Positions 24,803-33,504 of a stretch of 64,000 nt of DNA are shown here, piece after piece (the first letter of the stretch is position 1; each line of letters begins with the position of its first letter). The DNA is from Roseiarcus sp963770035 (GTDB lineage Bacteria; Pseudomonadota; Alphaproteobacteria; Rhizobiales; Beijerinckiaceae): assembly GCA_963770035.1 (NCBI GenBank), contig CAVYON010000038.1, positions 254,917 through 318,916 of the forward strand. Direction: 5' to 3'. The position numbers and the translations under genes are program-made. Below the pieces are notes generated by a model. That model saw only the letters and a list, made by a program, of their open reading frames with translations, did no database searches and was not told the DNA's origin.

Positions 24803-25102
24803 TCACAGGGACTCCGAGGGCGCCGGATCGAGATGGGGCGCGACGACGCCCTGGGCCTCCCGGCTCGTTACGACCGGCACGATCTCGAATGTCGTTCCCG
24901 AACCTCGCCACTCGAGAATCCATTGCTGGATCAGGCGCAGGTCGCTGCAGCGCATGAGCTGAAAGCAGCGGGAGAAACTCGCCTCGACCCAGCTGTCGAC
25001 ATAGTCAAGCCCCTCGGGCAGCGCTCGGCCGGCCTCGCGGAGCCGATGATAGACCGGGACCATGCCGCTGTCGCGAAACCGCTCGATGACCATGAACAGC
25101 AT
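24803..25102 (-). CDS. DUF3303 family small protein
   Basis: This 99-residue protein fits the DUF3303 family: MLFMVIERFRDSG, PEGLDYVDSWVEASFSRCFQLM and the C-terminal IVPVVTSREA. These are dimeric alpha-beta-barrel-like proteins of unknown role. It lies 42 nt downstream of the GFA-type gene on the same strand. Confidence 0.85.
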   Translation of the reverse strand: MLFMVIERFRDSGMVPVYHRLREAGRALPEGLDYVDSWVEASFSRCFQLMRCSDLRLIQQWILEWRGSGTTFEIVPVVTSREAQGVVAPHLDPAPSESL

Positions 25103-25144
25103 CGACGTCGCCCTCCCAGGCCGTCGCGCGCCGCGCGGATTGGA

Positions 25145-25564
25145 TCAGGCTTTCGCCGCGGCCGACTGGCCCTGGCCTTGCGGCAGGTCCGGGTCGAAAC
25201 AGGCCCAGACCGGCGCGGATTTGGTCCAGATGATCGCGCCGGGCGGGACGGGGTCTCGTTCGTCGAGGGCGCCGACGCGGACGATGATCTGGTTTGGCCG
25301 CGGCTCCGCCTCGCTGAAGACCGGCGTGCCGCATTGGGCGCAGAACCGGCGGTGCATGACCGAGCCGCTGTCGGCCGTGCAGACGTAATCGGTCAGCGGA
25401 CCCGAGACGGTCACGGCGTCCTTGGCGAACACGGCGTTGACCGTGCCGCTTCCGGCGCCGAGATACTGACACACCCGGCACCAGCACTGGCGCACGCCGA
25501 GCGGCGCATCGGCCTCGATCGAAAAGCGCACCGCGCCGCAAAGACATCCGCCGGTGATCGGCAT
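25145..25564 (-). CDS. GFA family zinc protein
   Basis: This 139-residue protein is of the glutathione-dependent formaldehyde-activating enzyme fold family. Zinc-binding cysteines occur as GGCLCGAVRF, CWCRVCQ and RFCAQCGTPVF. The family name comes from Gfa of methylotrophs, but most members, probably including this one, have no proven formaldehyde role. It is followed on the same strand by the DUF3303 gene and is divergent from irr. Confidence 0.88.
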   Translation of the reverse strand: MPITGGCLCGAVRFSIEADAPLGVRQCWCRVCQYLGAGSGTVNAVFAKDAVTVSGPLTDYVCTADSGSVMHRRFCAQCGTPVFSEAEPRPNQIIVRVGALDERDPVPPGAIIWTKSAPVWACFDPDLPQGQGQSAAAKA

Positions 25565-25728
25565 CGCCGCTCCTTCCCCGAAAACCCCGCGACCTTAGGC
25601 GCAAACGTCCCGGCTTGCCAACGGCCCGGAAATTGCTCAAACAAGAGCATCGGACATCAAAACGACGGTCAAGCGACGGTTTGTCCGGTTTGCGACACGG
25701 GAACACGCGGCGGAAAGACGTTTTAGGG

Positions 25729-26160
25729 ATGCACGTGACGAGGAATCCGCAGGGGGAGGCGATCGACGGCTTCATCCGCCGAAAGCTCGAGGCTGCGGGC
25801 GTGCGTCCGACCCGACAGCGGGTCGATCTCGGCCGCGCGATTTTCGGCGGCGGCGACTGGCACTTCACCGCCGAGATGATCTACCAGCAGACGCGGGCGA
25901 TCCGGTTCGCCCCGACTCTCGGCACCATCTACAACACGCTCAACGAATTCGCCCGTTGCGGCCTGTTGCGTGAGATCGCCATTTACGACGCCAAGCTCTG
26001 GTACGACACCAAGACCGGCCCGCATTTCCATTTCTATCGCGAGGACTCGGAAGAGCTGTCGGACATTCCCGACGAGTGGCTGCCGACGATCGACATCCCG
26101 GCCCCCGACGGCACACGCATCGCCGCCATCGACGTGATCGTCCGGCTCAAGAAGGCGTAG
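25729..26160 (+). CDS. irr: Irr-type Fur family transcriptional regulator
   Basis: This 143-residue Fur-fold regulator starts at ATG 25729. The DNA-binding part (about 22-90) has GVRPTRQRVDLGRAIFGGGDWHFTAEMIYQQ and LGTIYNTLNEFARCGLLREI. The dimerisation part has WYDTKTGPHFHFYREDSEELSDIP, the Irr signature with an H99-x-H101 pair instead of the Cys-rich zinc site of Fur. Irr is the haem-responsive iron regulator of alphaproteobacteria. No N-terminal haem-regulatory Cys-Pro motif is seen. Confidence 0.88.
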   Translation: MHVTRNPQGEAIDGFIRRKLEAAGVRPTRQRVDLGRAIFGGGDWHFTAEMIYQQTRAIRFAPTLGTIYNTLNEFARCGLLREIAIYDAKLWYDTKTGPHFHFYREDSEELSDIPDEWLPTIDIPAPDGTRIAAIDVIVRLKKA

Positions 26161-26174
26161 CGGAACGCTCCAAC

Positions 26175-27011
26175 TCACGCCGCCTCGAGCGCCAGAGTCG
26201 CCGCCGCGGTATTGCTGATCGGGATGTGATAGTTGGAGCAGACCTTGCGCATGGGGCCGGCCGAGGCCGCCGCCCGCGCGGCGAGCCAGTTGATCAGCTC
26301 GACGCCTTGCGTGCCCGTCTTCTCGACCAGCTCCAGGATGCTGAACTGCGTCGCCCATTCCGGGTCGTCGACCATCGTATCGAGGAACTTGAGGTCGAAC
26401 GGCTTGTTGATGAAACCGGCGCGCTCGCCCTCGAGCTGGTGGCTCAAGCCCCCCGAGCCGATCGTCACGACCTTCATGTCCTTGTCCCAGGCCGCAATCG
26501 CCCCGCCGACCGCCTTGCCCATCGCGTAGCAGCGTTTTGCGCTCGGCAGCGGGAACTGGACGGTGTTGATGCACACCGGCACCGCCGCCGGCGCGTCGCC
26601 GTCGGGCCAGAACAGCTTCAGCGGCACGGTGAAGGCGTGATCGACCAGCATCTCCTGGCAGGTGACGATGTCGAAGTCGCTGGCGACCAGATGGTCGATG
26701 ATCGCCCAGGAGAGTTTGGGGAGTCCCTTGAACGGCGGCAGGGTCGGGATGCCCCAGCCCTCGTCGTCGTTGCGGTACTCCGCCGCCGCCCCGACCGCGA
26801 AAGTCGGCATCTTGTCGAGGAAGAAGTTGAGACCGTGGTCGTTGTAGAACACCACGACGGCGTCCGGCTTCACTTTGGCGAGCCACTCGCGGGCCGGATC
26901 GAAACCGTCGAAGAACGGTTTCCAGTACGGCTCCTGCTGCAGGCCCTTGGCGATCGCGCCGCCAATGGCGGGAATATGCGAGGTCGCGAGTCCGCCGACG
27001 ATTCTGGCCAT
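26175..27011 (-). CDS. ligB: protocatechuate 4,5-dioxygenase beta subunit (LigB family)
   Basis: This 278-residue catalytic subunit belongs to a type II extradiol dioxygenase that opens protocatechuate or gallate between C4 and C5. Iron ligands are H12 (ATSHIPAIGG), H59 (FYNDHGLNFF) and E239 (GVELINW); the catalytic base is H191 (SGGLSHQL). The alpha subunit gene lies 14 nt upstream on the same strand. With the LysR gene divergent from ligA, this is a separate aromatic module from the cluster at 9012-19563. Gallate-type specificity cannot be excluded. Confidence 0.93.
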   Translation of the reverse strand: MARIVGGLATSHIPAIGGAIAKGLQQEPYWKPFFDGFDPAREWLAKVKPDAVVVFYNDHGLNFFLDKMPTFAVGAAAEYRNDDEGWGIPTLPPFKGLPKLSWAIIDHLVASDFDIVTCQEMLVDHAFTVPLKLFWPDGDAPAAVPVCINTVQFPLPSAKRCYAMGKAVGGAIAAWDKDMKVVTIGSGGLSHQLEGERAGFINKPFDLKFLDTMVDDPEWATQFSILELVEKTGTQGVELINWLAARAAASAGPMRKVCSNYHIPISNTAAATLALEAA

Positions 27012-27025
27012 TGGGGTTCCTCCCT

Positions 27026-27385
27026 TTACATCGTTTCGGGCTGGTCGTTCTGGGCGACGAGCCGCGCCTTGAAGGCGTCCTTGGTCATGCCGGTCTGGGC
27101 CGCGCCCAGGTCCTGCACGTCGAGCCCGAGGATGCCGGCGAACTTGGCGAGGTAGTAGACGTTGCCGCCGGCCGCGAGCAGCCCGAGCACGTCGCGCTTG
27201 CGGATCGCCTCGGCCTGCCGATCGTTAAGGCCGTAGGCCCGCATGTAGGCCTCCTCGTCGCTGCGAAACGTTTCGCGGTTGGCGGCGCTGTTGAATGAAA
27301 AGCACATCTTGTTCAGCGCGTAGCCGCGCATTGCGAGCGCGCCGTCGAACGGCGTCGTGCCGAAAATCCCGTGCGAGGCAGACAT
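27026..27385 (-). CDS. ligA: protocatechuate 4,5-dioxygenase alpha subunit (LigA family)
   Basis: This 119-residue helical small subunit covers the LigB active site. Family motifs are GTTPFDGALAMRGYALNKMCFSFNSAANRETFRSDEEAYM and RDVLGLLAAGGNVYYLAKFAGILGLDVQDLGAAQTGM. ATG 27385 begins MSASHGIFG; the open frame continues upstream only as shadow sequence opposite the LysR gene. The order ligA then ligB matches known two-subunit enzymes. Confidence 0.93.
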   Translation of the reverse strand: MSASHGIFGTTPFDGALAMRGYALNKMCFSFNSAANRETFRSDEEAYMRAYGLNDRQAEAIRKRDVLGLLAAGGNVYYLAKFAGILGLDVQDLGAAQTGMTKDAFKARLVAQNDQPETM

Positions 27386-27458
27386 TCGATCCTCCCGATA
27401 ATAACGATTTCTCAATCGAATATCGGCGCCATTGCCAAAGAGCAATGCATGGATCATC

Positions 27459-28379
27459 ATGAATTGCATGAGCGATTTCGATTGGTGGGATCTCGACGCC
27501 CGGCTGCTGCGCCTGCTCGTGGCGATCGTCGAGACGGGCTCGATCACCGGCGCGGCGCAACGGCTCGGCGTCACCCAGTCCGCAGTCAGCCACCTTGCCG
27601 GCAAGCTGCGCGCGATCGTCGGCGACGCCCTGTTCGTCAAGGCGGGCCGCGGGATCGTCGCGACCGCGCGGGCCGAGGCTTTGGCGCTGCGCGCGCGCGA
27701 CCTCTTGCGGGATCTCGAGCGCTTCGCTCATTCCGAGACGTTCGATCCGGCGCGCTGGCGGACGACCTTCGCCATCGCCGCCAACGATCTTCAGCGGGAC
27801 GCGCTGCTGCCGGGGCTCCTCGCACGCCTACGCGAGCGCGCGCCGGACGTAACGCTGAGGATCATCCCGTCCGATGCGCCGACGTCCGCCATGCTGCGCG
27901 AGGAGCGATGCAACCTGATCATCAGCCCGCGGCCGCCCGAAGGGGCGGACATCATGCAGAAGCGCCTGTTCGAGGACCGCTATCGCGTCTTCTATGACGG
28001 TGCGCGGCGCGCCGCGCCGCGCACGCGGGCGGAATACCTCGAAGCGGATCATGTCACCGTCGTCTATCCGCCGCAGCGGTCGCTCGACCTCGACGCGCAT
28101 TTGGCGGCCAAGGGGATCAAGCGTCGGTTCGTCGTGACGGTGCCCGGATTCGCCGGCGTTCCGGCTTTCCTGCGTGGCGGCGATCTGATCGCCACGGCGC
28201 CGAGCCTGTTGCGTTTCGGCCCGTTTCAGGCGCTCGCCAGCGCGACCCCGCCCATTCCCTGCCCGATCCTGCCGATGTTCCTGATCTGGAGCCGGCGCGA
28301 CCACGACGACCCGGCGCACCGGTGGATGCGGGCGGAGATCGAGGCGGCGGCGAAGCCGGTGGCGGCGCAGGCGCGGTAG
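27459..28379 (+). CDS. LysR family transcriptional regulator
   Basis: This regulator of about 306 aa is divergent from ligAB and probably controls it. The N-terminal winged helix reads ARLLRLLVAIVETGSITGAAQRLGVTQSAVSHLAGKLRAIVGDALFVKAG; the effector-binding domain follows from about residue 95. ATG 27459 or 27468 could both start it, with no clear ribosome site for either. A TTG at 27432 is also in frame. The 73 nt to ligA hold the shared control region. Its last 250 nt are repeated, diverged, at 28908-29157. Confidence 0.9.
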   Translation: MNCMSDFDWWDLDARLLRLLVAIVETGSITGAAQRLGVTQSAVSHLAGKLRAIVGDALFVKAGRGIVATARAEALALRARDLLRDLERFAHSETFDPARWRTTFAIAANDLQRDALLPGLLARLRERAPDVTLRIIPSDAPTSAMLREERCNLIISPRPPEGADIMQKRLFEDRYRVFYDGARRAAPRTRAEYLEADHVTVVYPPQRSLDLDAHLAAKGIKRRFVVTVPGFAGVPAFLRGGDLIATAPSLLRFGPFQALASATPPIPCPILPMFLIWSRRDHDDPAHRWMRAEIEAAAKPVAAQAR

Positions 28380-28511
28380 ACGCCTGGGGATCTCAGCTCG
28401 CCGTGCCGCCGCAAGGACGCAGGTGGGGCAATTGACAGTGTTCGACTTGCCAACTTAGGATTCTTTTGAAGCCGCACAGGACAAGCGCGGTCGATAACAC
28501 GGGAGGAATTC

Positions 28512-28802
28512 ATGCGAATGATGTTGCGCGTCCACCTCGACGCCCTCAACGGAACCGAAGCGCTGAAGTCGGGGGCGTTGCAAAAGGCGGTCGCCACGTT
28601 CTCCGAGGCGTTCAAACCGGAAGCCTCGTACTTCTCACTCGAACGCGGCATGCGGACAGCTTTCTTCGTTTTCGACATGAAGGGCTCGCACCAGTGCCCG
28701 GAAGCCGCCGAAGCCTTCTTCGCCATCGGCTGCGACGTTCACTTGTCGCCTTGCATGACATCCGACGATCTTAAGGCGGGGCTCCCGGCTGCCGGGCTCT
28801 GA
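28512..28802 (+). CDS. conserved small hypothetical protein
   Basis: This 96-residue protein starts MRMMLRVHLDALNGTEALKSGALQKAVATFSEAFKPEASYF and continues RGMRTAFFVFDMKGSHQCPEAAEAFFAIGCDVHLSPCMTSDDLKAGL. It looks like an alpha-beta-barrel dimer protein similar in style to the DUF3303 gene at 24803, but the function is unknown. An excellent ribosome site (gggaggaattc) precedes the ATG. It sits between a LysR gene and a broken copy of the 3' end of that gene. Confidence 0.75.
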   Translation: MRMMLRVHLDALNGTEALKSGALQKAVATFSEAFKPEASYFSLERGMRTAFFVFDMKGSHQCPEAAEAFFAIGCDVHLSPCMTSDDLKAGLPAAGL

Positions 28803-28907
28803 GAGATTGCGCCGGGAGCGCCGGGACCGGCCGAGATCGCCGGGGGCCGCTGCTGTGCTCCTCTCGCCAAGGGCGCGCGCTCGAAGACGCGGTTGAACGA
28901 GGCCGGG

Positions 28908-29157
28908 TCGTCGTGACGGCGCCCGGCTTCGTCGGCGTTCCCGCTTTCTGCGCGGCGGGGATCGGCTCGCCACTGCGCCGAGCCTCATGCGTTTCGGCCC
29001 GTTTCAGGCCCTCGCCAGCGCGACCCCGCCCGTCCCCTGCCCGATCCTGCCGAAGTTTATGATCTGGAGCCGCCGCGACCACGACGACCCGGCGCACCGC
29101 TGGATACGGGCGGAGGTCGAGGCCGCGGCGAAGCCGGTGGCGGCGCAGGCGCGGTAG
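28908..29157 (+). pseudogene. decayed duplicate of the LysR gene 3' end
   Basis: This stretch matches the last 250 nt of the LysR gene (28131-28379) at most positions, including the same stop and the run encoding DHDDPAHRW. Small indels near 28945-28975 break the frame. The 5' two thirds are missing. It is the remnant of a tandem duplication or of a second, related regulator. Confidence 0.85.
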
Positions 29158-29222
29158 AAACAGGGCCATTCCTGCGTTCCGAGGCGTAGGCGCATGTCCG
29201 CGTTCGGTAAGGTCACGGCGCC

Positions 29223-29452
29223 TTACTTCGGCTCCTGCAGCGCCTGTTCGAGGGCCATGCGGATGAATCGCTGATAGGGCATTCCAGCGCGCTCCGCGCG
29301 CGCCCGGACGGCTTCGAGCAACTCGCTTGGCAAGCGCAGCGTGACCGGCTTGTCCTTGCGCTTGAGTTCAAAGCGCACAACCTGGCCTCCGGTTAGATCG
29401 TAAGCGCTCAAATCGGCGGTCTCGACAAAGTCTTTGGCTTCCTTGTCCGTCC
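29223..29452 (-). pseudogene. CopG/BrnA-type antitoxin, 5' part removed by IS630
   Basis: The remaining 76 or so codons read DKEAKDFVETADLSAYDLTGGQVVRFELKRKDKPVTLRLPSELLEAVRARAERAGMPYQRFIRMALEQAL, a CopG/ribbon-helix-helix antitoxin of the BrnA type. The start is lost at the IS630 end (29453). No toxin partner survives beyond the element; what follows is more transposon sequence. Confidence 0.8.
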
Positions 29453-30513
29453 TAGAGCGGTTTCCGATCAATCCGTATCGTATCCGCAGGACCTGAAGTA
29501 ATTCCCGCATTCGCCGGGTTTGAAGATTTCGGCGCAGGCTTCGAGTGCGTTCAGGAGGCCTGTGACGGTTCGCTCGGCGATTTTGCGCAGGAAGGCCTTG
29601 AGCTTGGAGTAGGCTTTTTCGATGGGATTCATGTCGGGGCTGTAAGGCGGCAGATAAAGCAACTCGGCTCCGGCGGCTTTGATGAGTTGCTCGACCCTTG
29701 CTCCCTTGTGGCTCGACAGATTGTCCATGACGACGACGTCGCCTTGCGAGAGCGTGGGAGCGAGGCATTTCTCCACCCAGTCCTCGAACGTGGCCGCGTT
29801 CATCGGCCGGTCGTAGGCCTTTTGCGCCACGAGACCGGAAAGGCGTAGGCCGGCGACGAGCGTGATGGTCTTGTAATGGCCATGCGGAATGCCGACCCGC
29901 AGTCGTCGACCGCGCCGGCATCGTCCGCCCTTGCGCGCCAGATTGGTGGAAGCCCCCGTTTCGTCAATGAACACGAGCTTCCTCGGATCGAGATCGAGTT
30001 GCGCCCCAAACCACTCCTGGCGCCGCTTCAAAACATCGGGGCGCTGCTGTTCCTCGGCATGCGCGGTTTTTTTTTGAATGTGATCTCGTGCCGATCGAAG
30101 AAGCGCCAGATCACCGACAAAGAAAAGCGCTCGCTGCAGTTGGCGATCAACCGCTCCTGGATTTCCAACAACGTGATGTCCGGCTGACGACGAATGAGGC
30201 CAAGCAGATAATCGCCATGCGCCTCAATGCGGTCCGAGCGTCGATCCCCGCCCGTCGGCGCCGGGGAAATCTCGCCGGTGGCCTGGAAGCGCCAAACCCA
30301 ACGGATGGCGCTGGCGATGCTGACCCCGAAACGCTTGGCCGCCGCGTTGCGCGACAGGCCGCCTGCACGGCCACAACAGCCTCCACCACACGTGTGCGAA
30401 GATCTTCGGATAGCGCCATCCCCGCCGCCTCCTTCACGCGGCGGAGCCCATGAATCATGAACAGCCCTGATTCGGGAATCCCCCGCGATTTATTTCGCTG
30501 GGAAACCGCTCTA
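29453..30513 (-). mobile_element. IS630-family element with inverted ends AGAGCGGTTTCC
   Basis: Both ends carry TAGAGCGGTTTCC / GGAAACCGCTCTA and are bounded by TA, the IS630 target. Its length is 1061 bp. The left end cuts the antitoxin stub; the right end abuts an IS1634-like element directly. The transposase inside is broken. Confidence 0.85.
29468..30458 (-). pseudogene. IS630-family transposase, frameshifted
   Basis: The N-terminal HTH part (MALSEDLRTRVVEAV, near 30420) and the C-terminal DDE part (VFIDETGASTNLARKGG, VVVMDNLSSHKGARVEQL, LLYLPPYSPDMNPIEKAYSKLKAFLRK, ending 29468) lie in different frames of the minus strand. Translating the middle in the third frame recovers NAAAKRFGVS-like and DRRSDRIEAHGDYLLGLIRRQPDITL-like sequence, so at least two indels separate the pieces. 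Catalytic residues are all still encoded. Confidence 0.85.
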
Positions 30514-30514
30514 G

Positions 30515-32527
30515 CCCGACTTTCTCAACCGAGGTAGCGCGCGAGCGGAAAGGCGCGTGGAATCAAGGGTAGGCTGCCGAAGGTCTCCACTACATGGGGC
30601 GCAACGGGAGCTGCGCCGCCGGACCGGGAACGGCGATTCGCGGCGGCGGCTGCGGCGGCAGGGCGAGGCCGAGTTGTTGCAGGAGAAGCTTCTGGTCGAC
30701 ATTCGGCTCGGTGTGTCGGCACATGATCAGCGTTCGGCCGTCGGTGGTGGGGAAGTGGACGTCGAGCATTTGTATGCCGGCGAGCTTGTCGAGCACGGCG
30801 CGCGGGGTGAGGCCGGCGGCCATCGGCCGGAGCCGGGCGCGCAGCGTGACGTGCAGGCAATAGGCGAGGAAGGCCACGAAGATGTGCGCCTCGACGCGGC
30901 TCTCGAGCTGGTGGTAGATCGGCCGGAGTTGCAGATCGTCCTTGAGGTTCTTGAAGGCCGCCTCGACTTCGACGAGTTGAATGTAGAACCGCCACAGGTC
31001 GGCGGGATCGCGCCCAGACATGTTGGTGCGCAAAAGGTAGCGGCCTTCGCGCCGGCGCGCCTGGCGCAGCTTCTTGCGGTTGAGCGCGTAAGTGAAGGCG
31101 GCGGTGTGGGGATCGACCTTGATGTCGAGGAGGCGCCACGCCGCGGGCGCCTTGGCTTTGGCGGCGCCGAGCTTCATCAGTAGGCTCTCGCGGGTGAGGT
31201 CCATCAGCGCCAGCTTCGCCAGGCGCGCCCACAGCCATTTCAACCGCCGCTTCCGCATGGCGCGCTCCTTGTCGATGCGCGCCCGGCTCTGGGCGAACAC
31301 GTAAAGCTCGTCGTCCTCGGCCAAGAGCTTCACTTCGACGCCCGGCCGCACCTCATGCCACGGCAGGCCGACGAGAGACTTCTCCAGCTTGCCGAGGCGT
31401 CCCTTCGGGGTCCCCACCAGATAGGCGACCGGCGGATCGGATTGCCGCATTTCGGCGAGCACGTCCTCGGTGGGGATGCCGCGGTCCATCACCCAGATGC
31501 GCTCCGCCTTGCCGTACTGCGCCTCGATCTTCGAAAGGAAGGCGCGCAGCGTCGTCTTGTCGGAAGTATTGCCGGGGAGAACCTCGTAGGCGAGCGGAAA
31601 GCCGTCGGGTGTCACCACGAGCGCAATGACCACCTGCACGCAGTCCGGACGCTTGTCGCGGCTGTAGCCGTAGCGGCGTTTGTCGCTGTCGTCGTCCGGC
31701 GGGTCGGATTCGAAGTACGTGCTGGTCAGATCATAGAGAAGGACGTCGAAGCGGGCGCCGAACAGATCCTGCCACCGCCGGCGCAGGTGCGTGAACAGCG
31801 CCGGCTTGTGCTCGACGAGCTTGTCGAGGCAACGATAGAGCGCGTTCTTCTCGACCAGCGCGAAATCTTCGCCGAGCAGATCGCCCATGGCGCTTTGCTC
31901 GAACCACAGCCGGTGTAAACGCCATTCGCTGCCCGGATCGATGAGCCGGTAACACGCCAGCGTCTGGAGAATGTGCCGCCAGCAGGTTCCTTCGCGGGAA
32001 TCGGGCAGACGGGCCGCCCAGAAGCGGTCGAGTTCCAGTTGCTCGTAGAGCTGGCAGGCGAGCCAGCACGCGCCCCATTGCCGCGGCCGGTGTAGTTGCA
32101 TGGCCCCGAGCCGGATCTGCACGCCGTGGTCCTCGGCGTGTTCGGGCAGCGGCCGATCGGCGGGGAACAGGGCCAATTGGGTCGGCTGTCGCGCCTCCTC
32201 GTCGAAAGCTTCGATCACCCGGCACCACGCCTCCTCCTGGCTGTCGTTGATCTCGCCAAGATAAAGCACCTGGCGCTGCACCACCTTGCCGCCGGCGCAG
32301 CGCTTGCTCTCGACAATGCTCCAGTAGCAGTGCTCCTTGCCGTCCTTGAGACGGCGATTCGGTCGCAAATACATGGCGACCCCAGTCTACGCCAAACGCG
32401 CAATCTGAAAAGATACTAGGTCTCCACTACACGGCTATTTCAAAACCCGGCCATTGATCCGACTCGTCTTTTGCTCCTTCCCAGCCCCAAAATTCGTTCC
32501 CAGCCTGCTCCGGTTGAGAAAGTCGGG
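30515..32527 (-). mobile_element. IS1634-like element with 17-bp terminal inverted repeats
   Basis: CCCGACTTTCTCAACCG at 30515-30531 and its complement at 32511-32527 bound a 2013-bp segment holding one large transposase. Inside, the 13-mer AGGTCTCCACTAC occurs in direct orientation at 30581-30593 (over the transposase stop) and 32418-32430 (upstream of its start). Related elements (IS1634) are known for long direct repeats, so the true ends could be either pair. Confidence 0.75.
30590..32374 (-). CDS. IS1634-like DDE transposase
   Basis: This intact transposase has 594 aa. The N-terminus reads MYLRPNRRLKDGKEHCYWSIVESKRC. The catalytic core has VLLYDLTSTYFE (first Asp), RYGYSRDKRPDCVQVVIALVVTPDGFPLAYEVLPGNTSD, RIWVMDRGIPTEDVL (second Asp) and a late helical part QLVEVEAAFKNLKDDLQLRPIYH (Glu) typical of IS4-superfamily enzymes. 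It shares roughly half its residues with the copy at 62595 but is clearly a different element. Confidence 0.9.
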   Translation of the reverse strand: MYLRPNRRLKDGKEHCYWSIVESKRCAGGKVVQRQVLYLGEINDSQEEAWCRVIEAFDEEARQPTQLALFPADRPLPEHAEDHGVQIRLGAMQLHRPRQWGACWLACQLYEQLELDRFWAARLPDSREGTCWRHILQTLACYRLIDPGSEWRLHRLWFEQSAMGDLLGEDFALVEKNALYRCLDKLVEHKPALFTHLRRRWQDLFGARFDVLLYDLTSTYFESDPPDDDSDKRRYGYSRDKRPDCVQVVIALVVTPDGFPLAYEVLPGNTSDKTTLRAFLSKIEAQYGKAERIWVMDRGIPTEDVLAEMRQSDPPVAYLVGTPKGRLGKLEKSLVGLPWHEVRPGVEVKLLAEDDELYVFAQSRARIDKERAMRKRRLKWLWARLAKLALMDLTRESLLMKLGAAKAKAPAAWRLLDIKVDPHTAAFTYALNRKKLRQARRREGRYLLRTNMSGRDPADLWRFYIQLVEVEAAFKNLKDDLQLRPIYHQLESRVEAHIFVAFLAYCLHVTLRARLRPMAAGLTPRAVLDKLAGIQMLDVHFPTTDGRTLIMCRHTEPNVDQKLLLQQLGLALPPQPPPRIAVPGPAAQLPLRPM

Positions 32528-33500
32528 TTAGGCGGGGAGCTTGGCGGCGGTGATTTTGGGGTGCGGCTGGGCGGGCAGTTGCAGCCTCATTCGGTCGATG
32601 AGCAGGCGCAGGTCTGGCTCGGGTCCGGTGGTGCGGGTGAGGAGGATCTCGCGGCCGTCGGTGGTGGGCAGATGCACGTCGATCATCTGCGCGGCGGCGA
32701 ACTTCGCCAGCGCGCTGCGCACCGTGAGACCCGGGGCGAGGCTGTGCAGACGGCGGGTCAAGGTGATCTGCAGGCAATAGGCGAGGCGTAGGTCAGCGCG
32801 CCGGTCTTGTCGACGTCGGTCTCGACCAGCCGCCAGGCGGAGGGCGCCTTGGAGCGCGCCGCGCCGAGCTTCATCAGCCTTTCCTCGCGCGAGATGTCCA
32901 TCTCGGCGAGTTTCTTCAGCCGCGCCCACAGCCACTTGAGCTGCCGCCTGCGCATCGCCCGCTCCTTGCTGACGCGATCGGCGCTCTGGGCGAAGACGTA
33001 GAGTTCGTCGCCCTGGGCGAGGAGCTTGACCTCGACACCCTCGCGCGCCTTGCGCCACGGCTTGTCGACGAGCTGCTTTTCGAGGCGGGTCAGGCGTCCT
33101 TTGGGCGTTCCGACCAGATACTGGACGGGCGGATCGGCCATGCGCATCTCGGCCAGGACCTCCTCGGTCGGCACGCCGCGGTCCATCACCCAGACCCGCC
33201 GCGCCTTGCCGTACTGGCTCTCGATCTTTTCGAGGAACGACCGCAGCGTCCGTGCTGTCGGCCGTGTTGCCGGGCAGGACCTCGTAGGCGAGCGGCAGGC
33301 CTTCGGGGGTGACGACGAGGGCGATGACGAGTTGCGGGCAATCGGGCCGCTTGTCGCGGCTGTAGCCGTGGCGGCGTTTCGAGCCCTCGGGCAGGTCGGA
33401 GGCGTTGACCTCGAAATAGGTGCTGGTCAGATCGTAGAGCAGCCCGTCGAAGGAGGCGTTGAACAGATCGCGCCAATGCTGTGTCAGATGCGAGAACAGC
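32528..33500 (-). pseudogene. IS1634-like transposase remnant (same type as at 62595)
   Basis: Minus-strand remains, nearly identical in protein to the element at the right edge of the window. It begins mid-gene at LFSHLTQHWRDLFNASFDGLLYDL. A frameshift lies near 33245 (after PGNTADST), and an internal deletion joins TDVDKTGALTYA to YCLQITLTRRLHSLAPG near 32780. The normal C-terminus DRMRLQLPAQPHPKITAAKLPA ends at 32528, flush with the neighbouring element's end. Confidence 0.88.
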
Positions 33501-33504
33501 GAGA

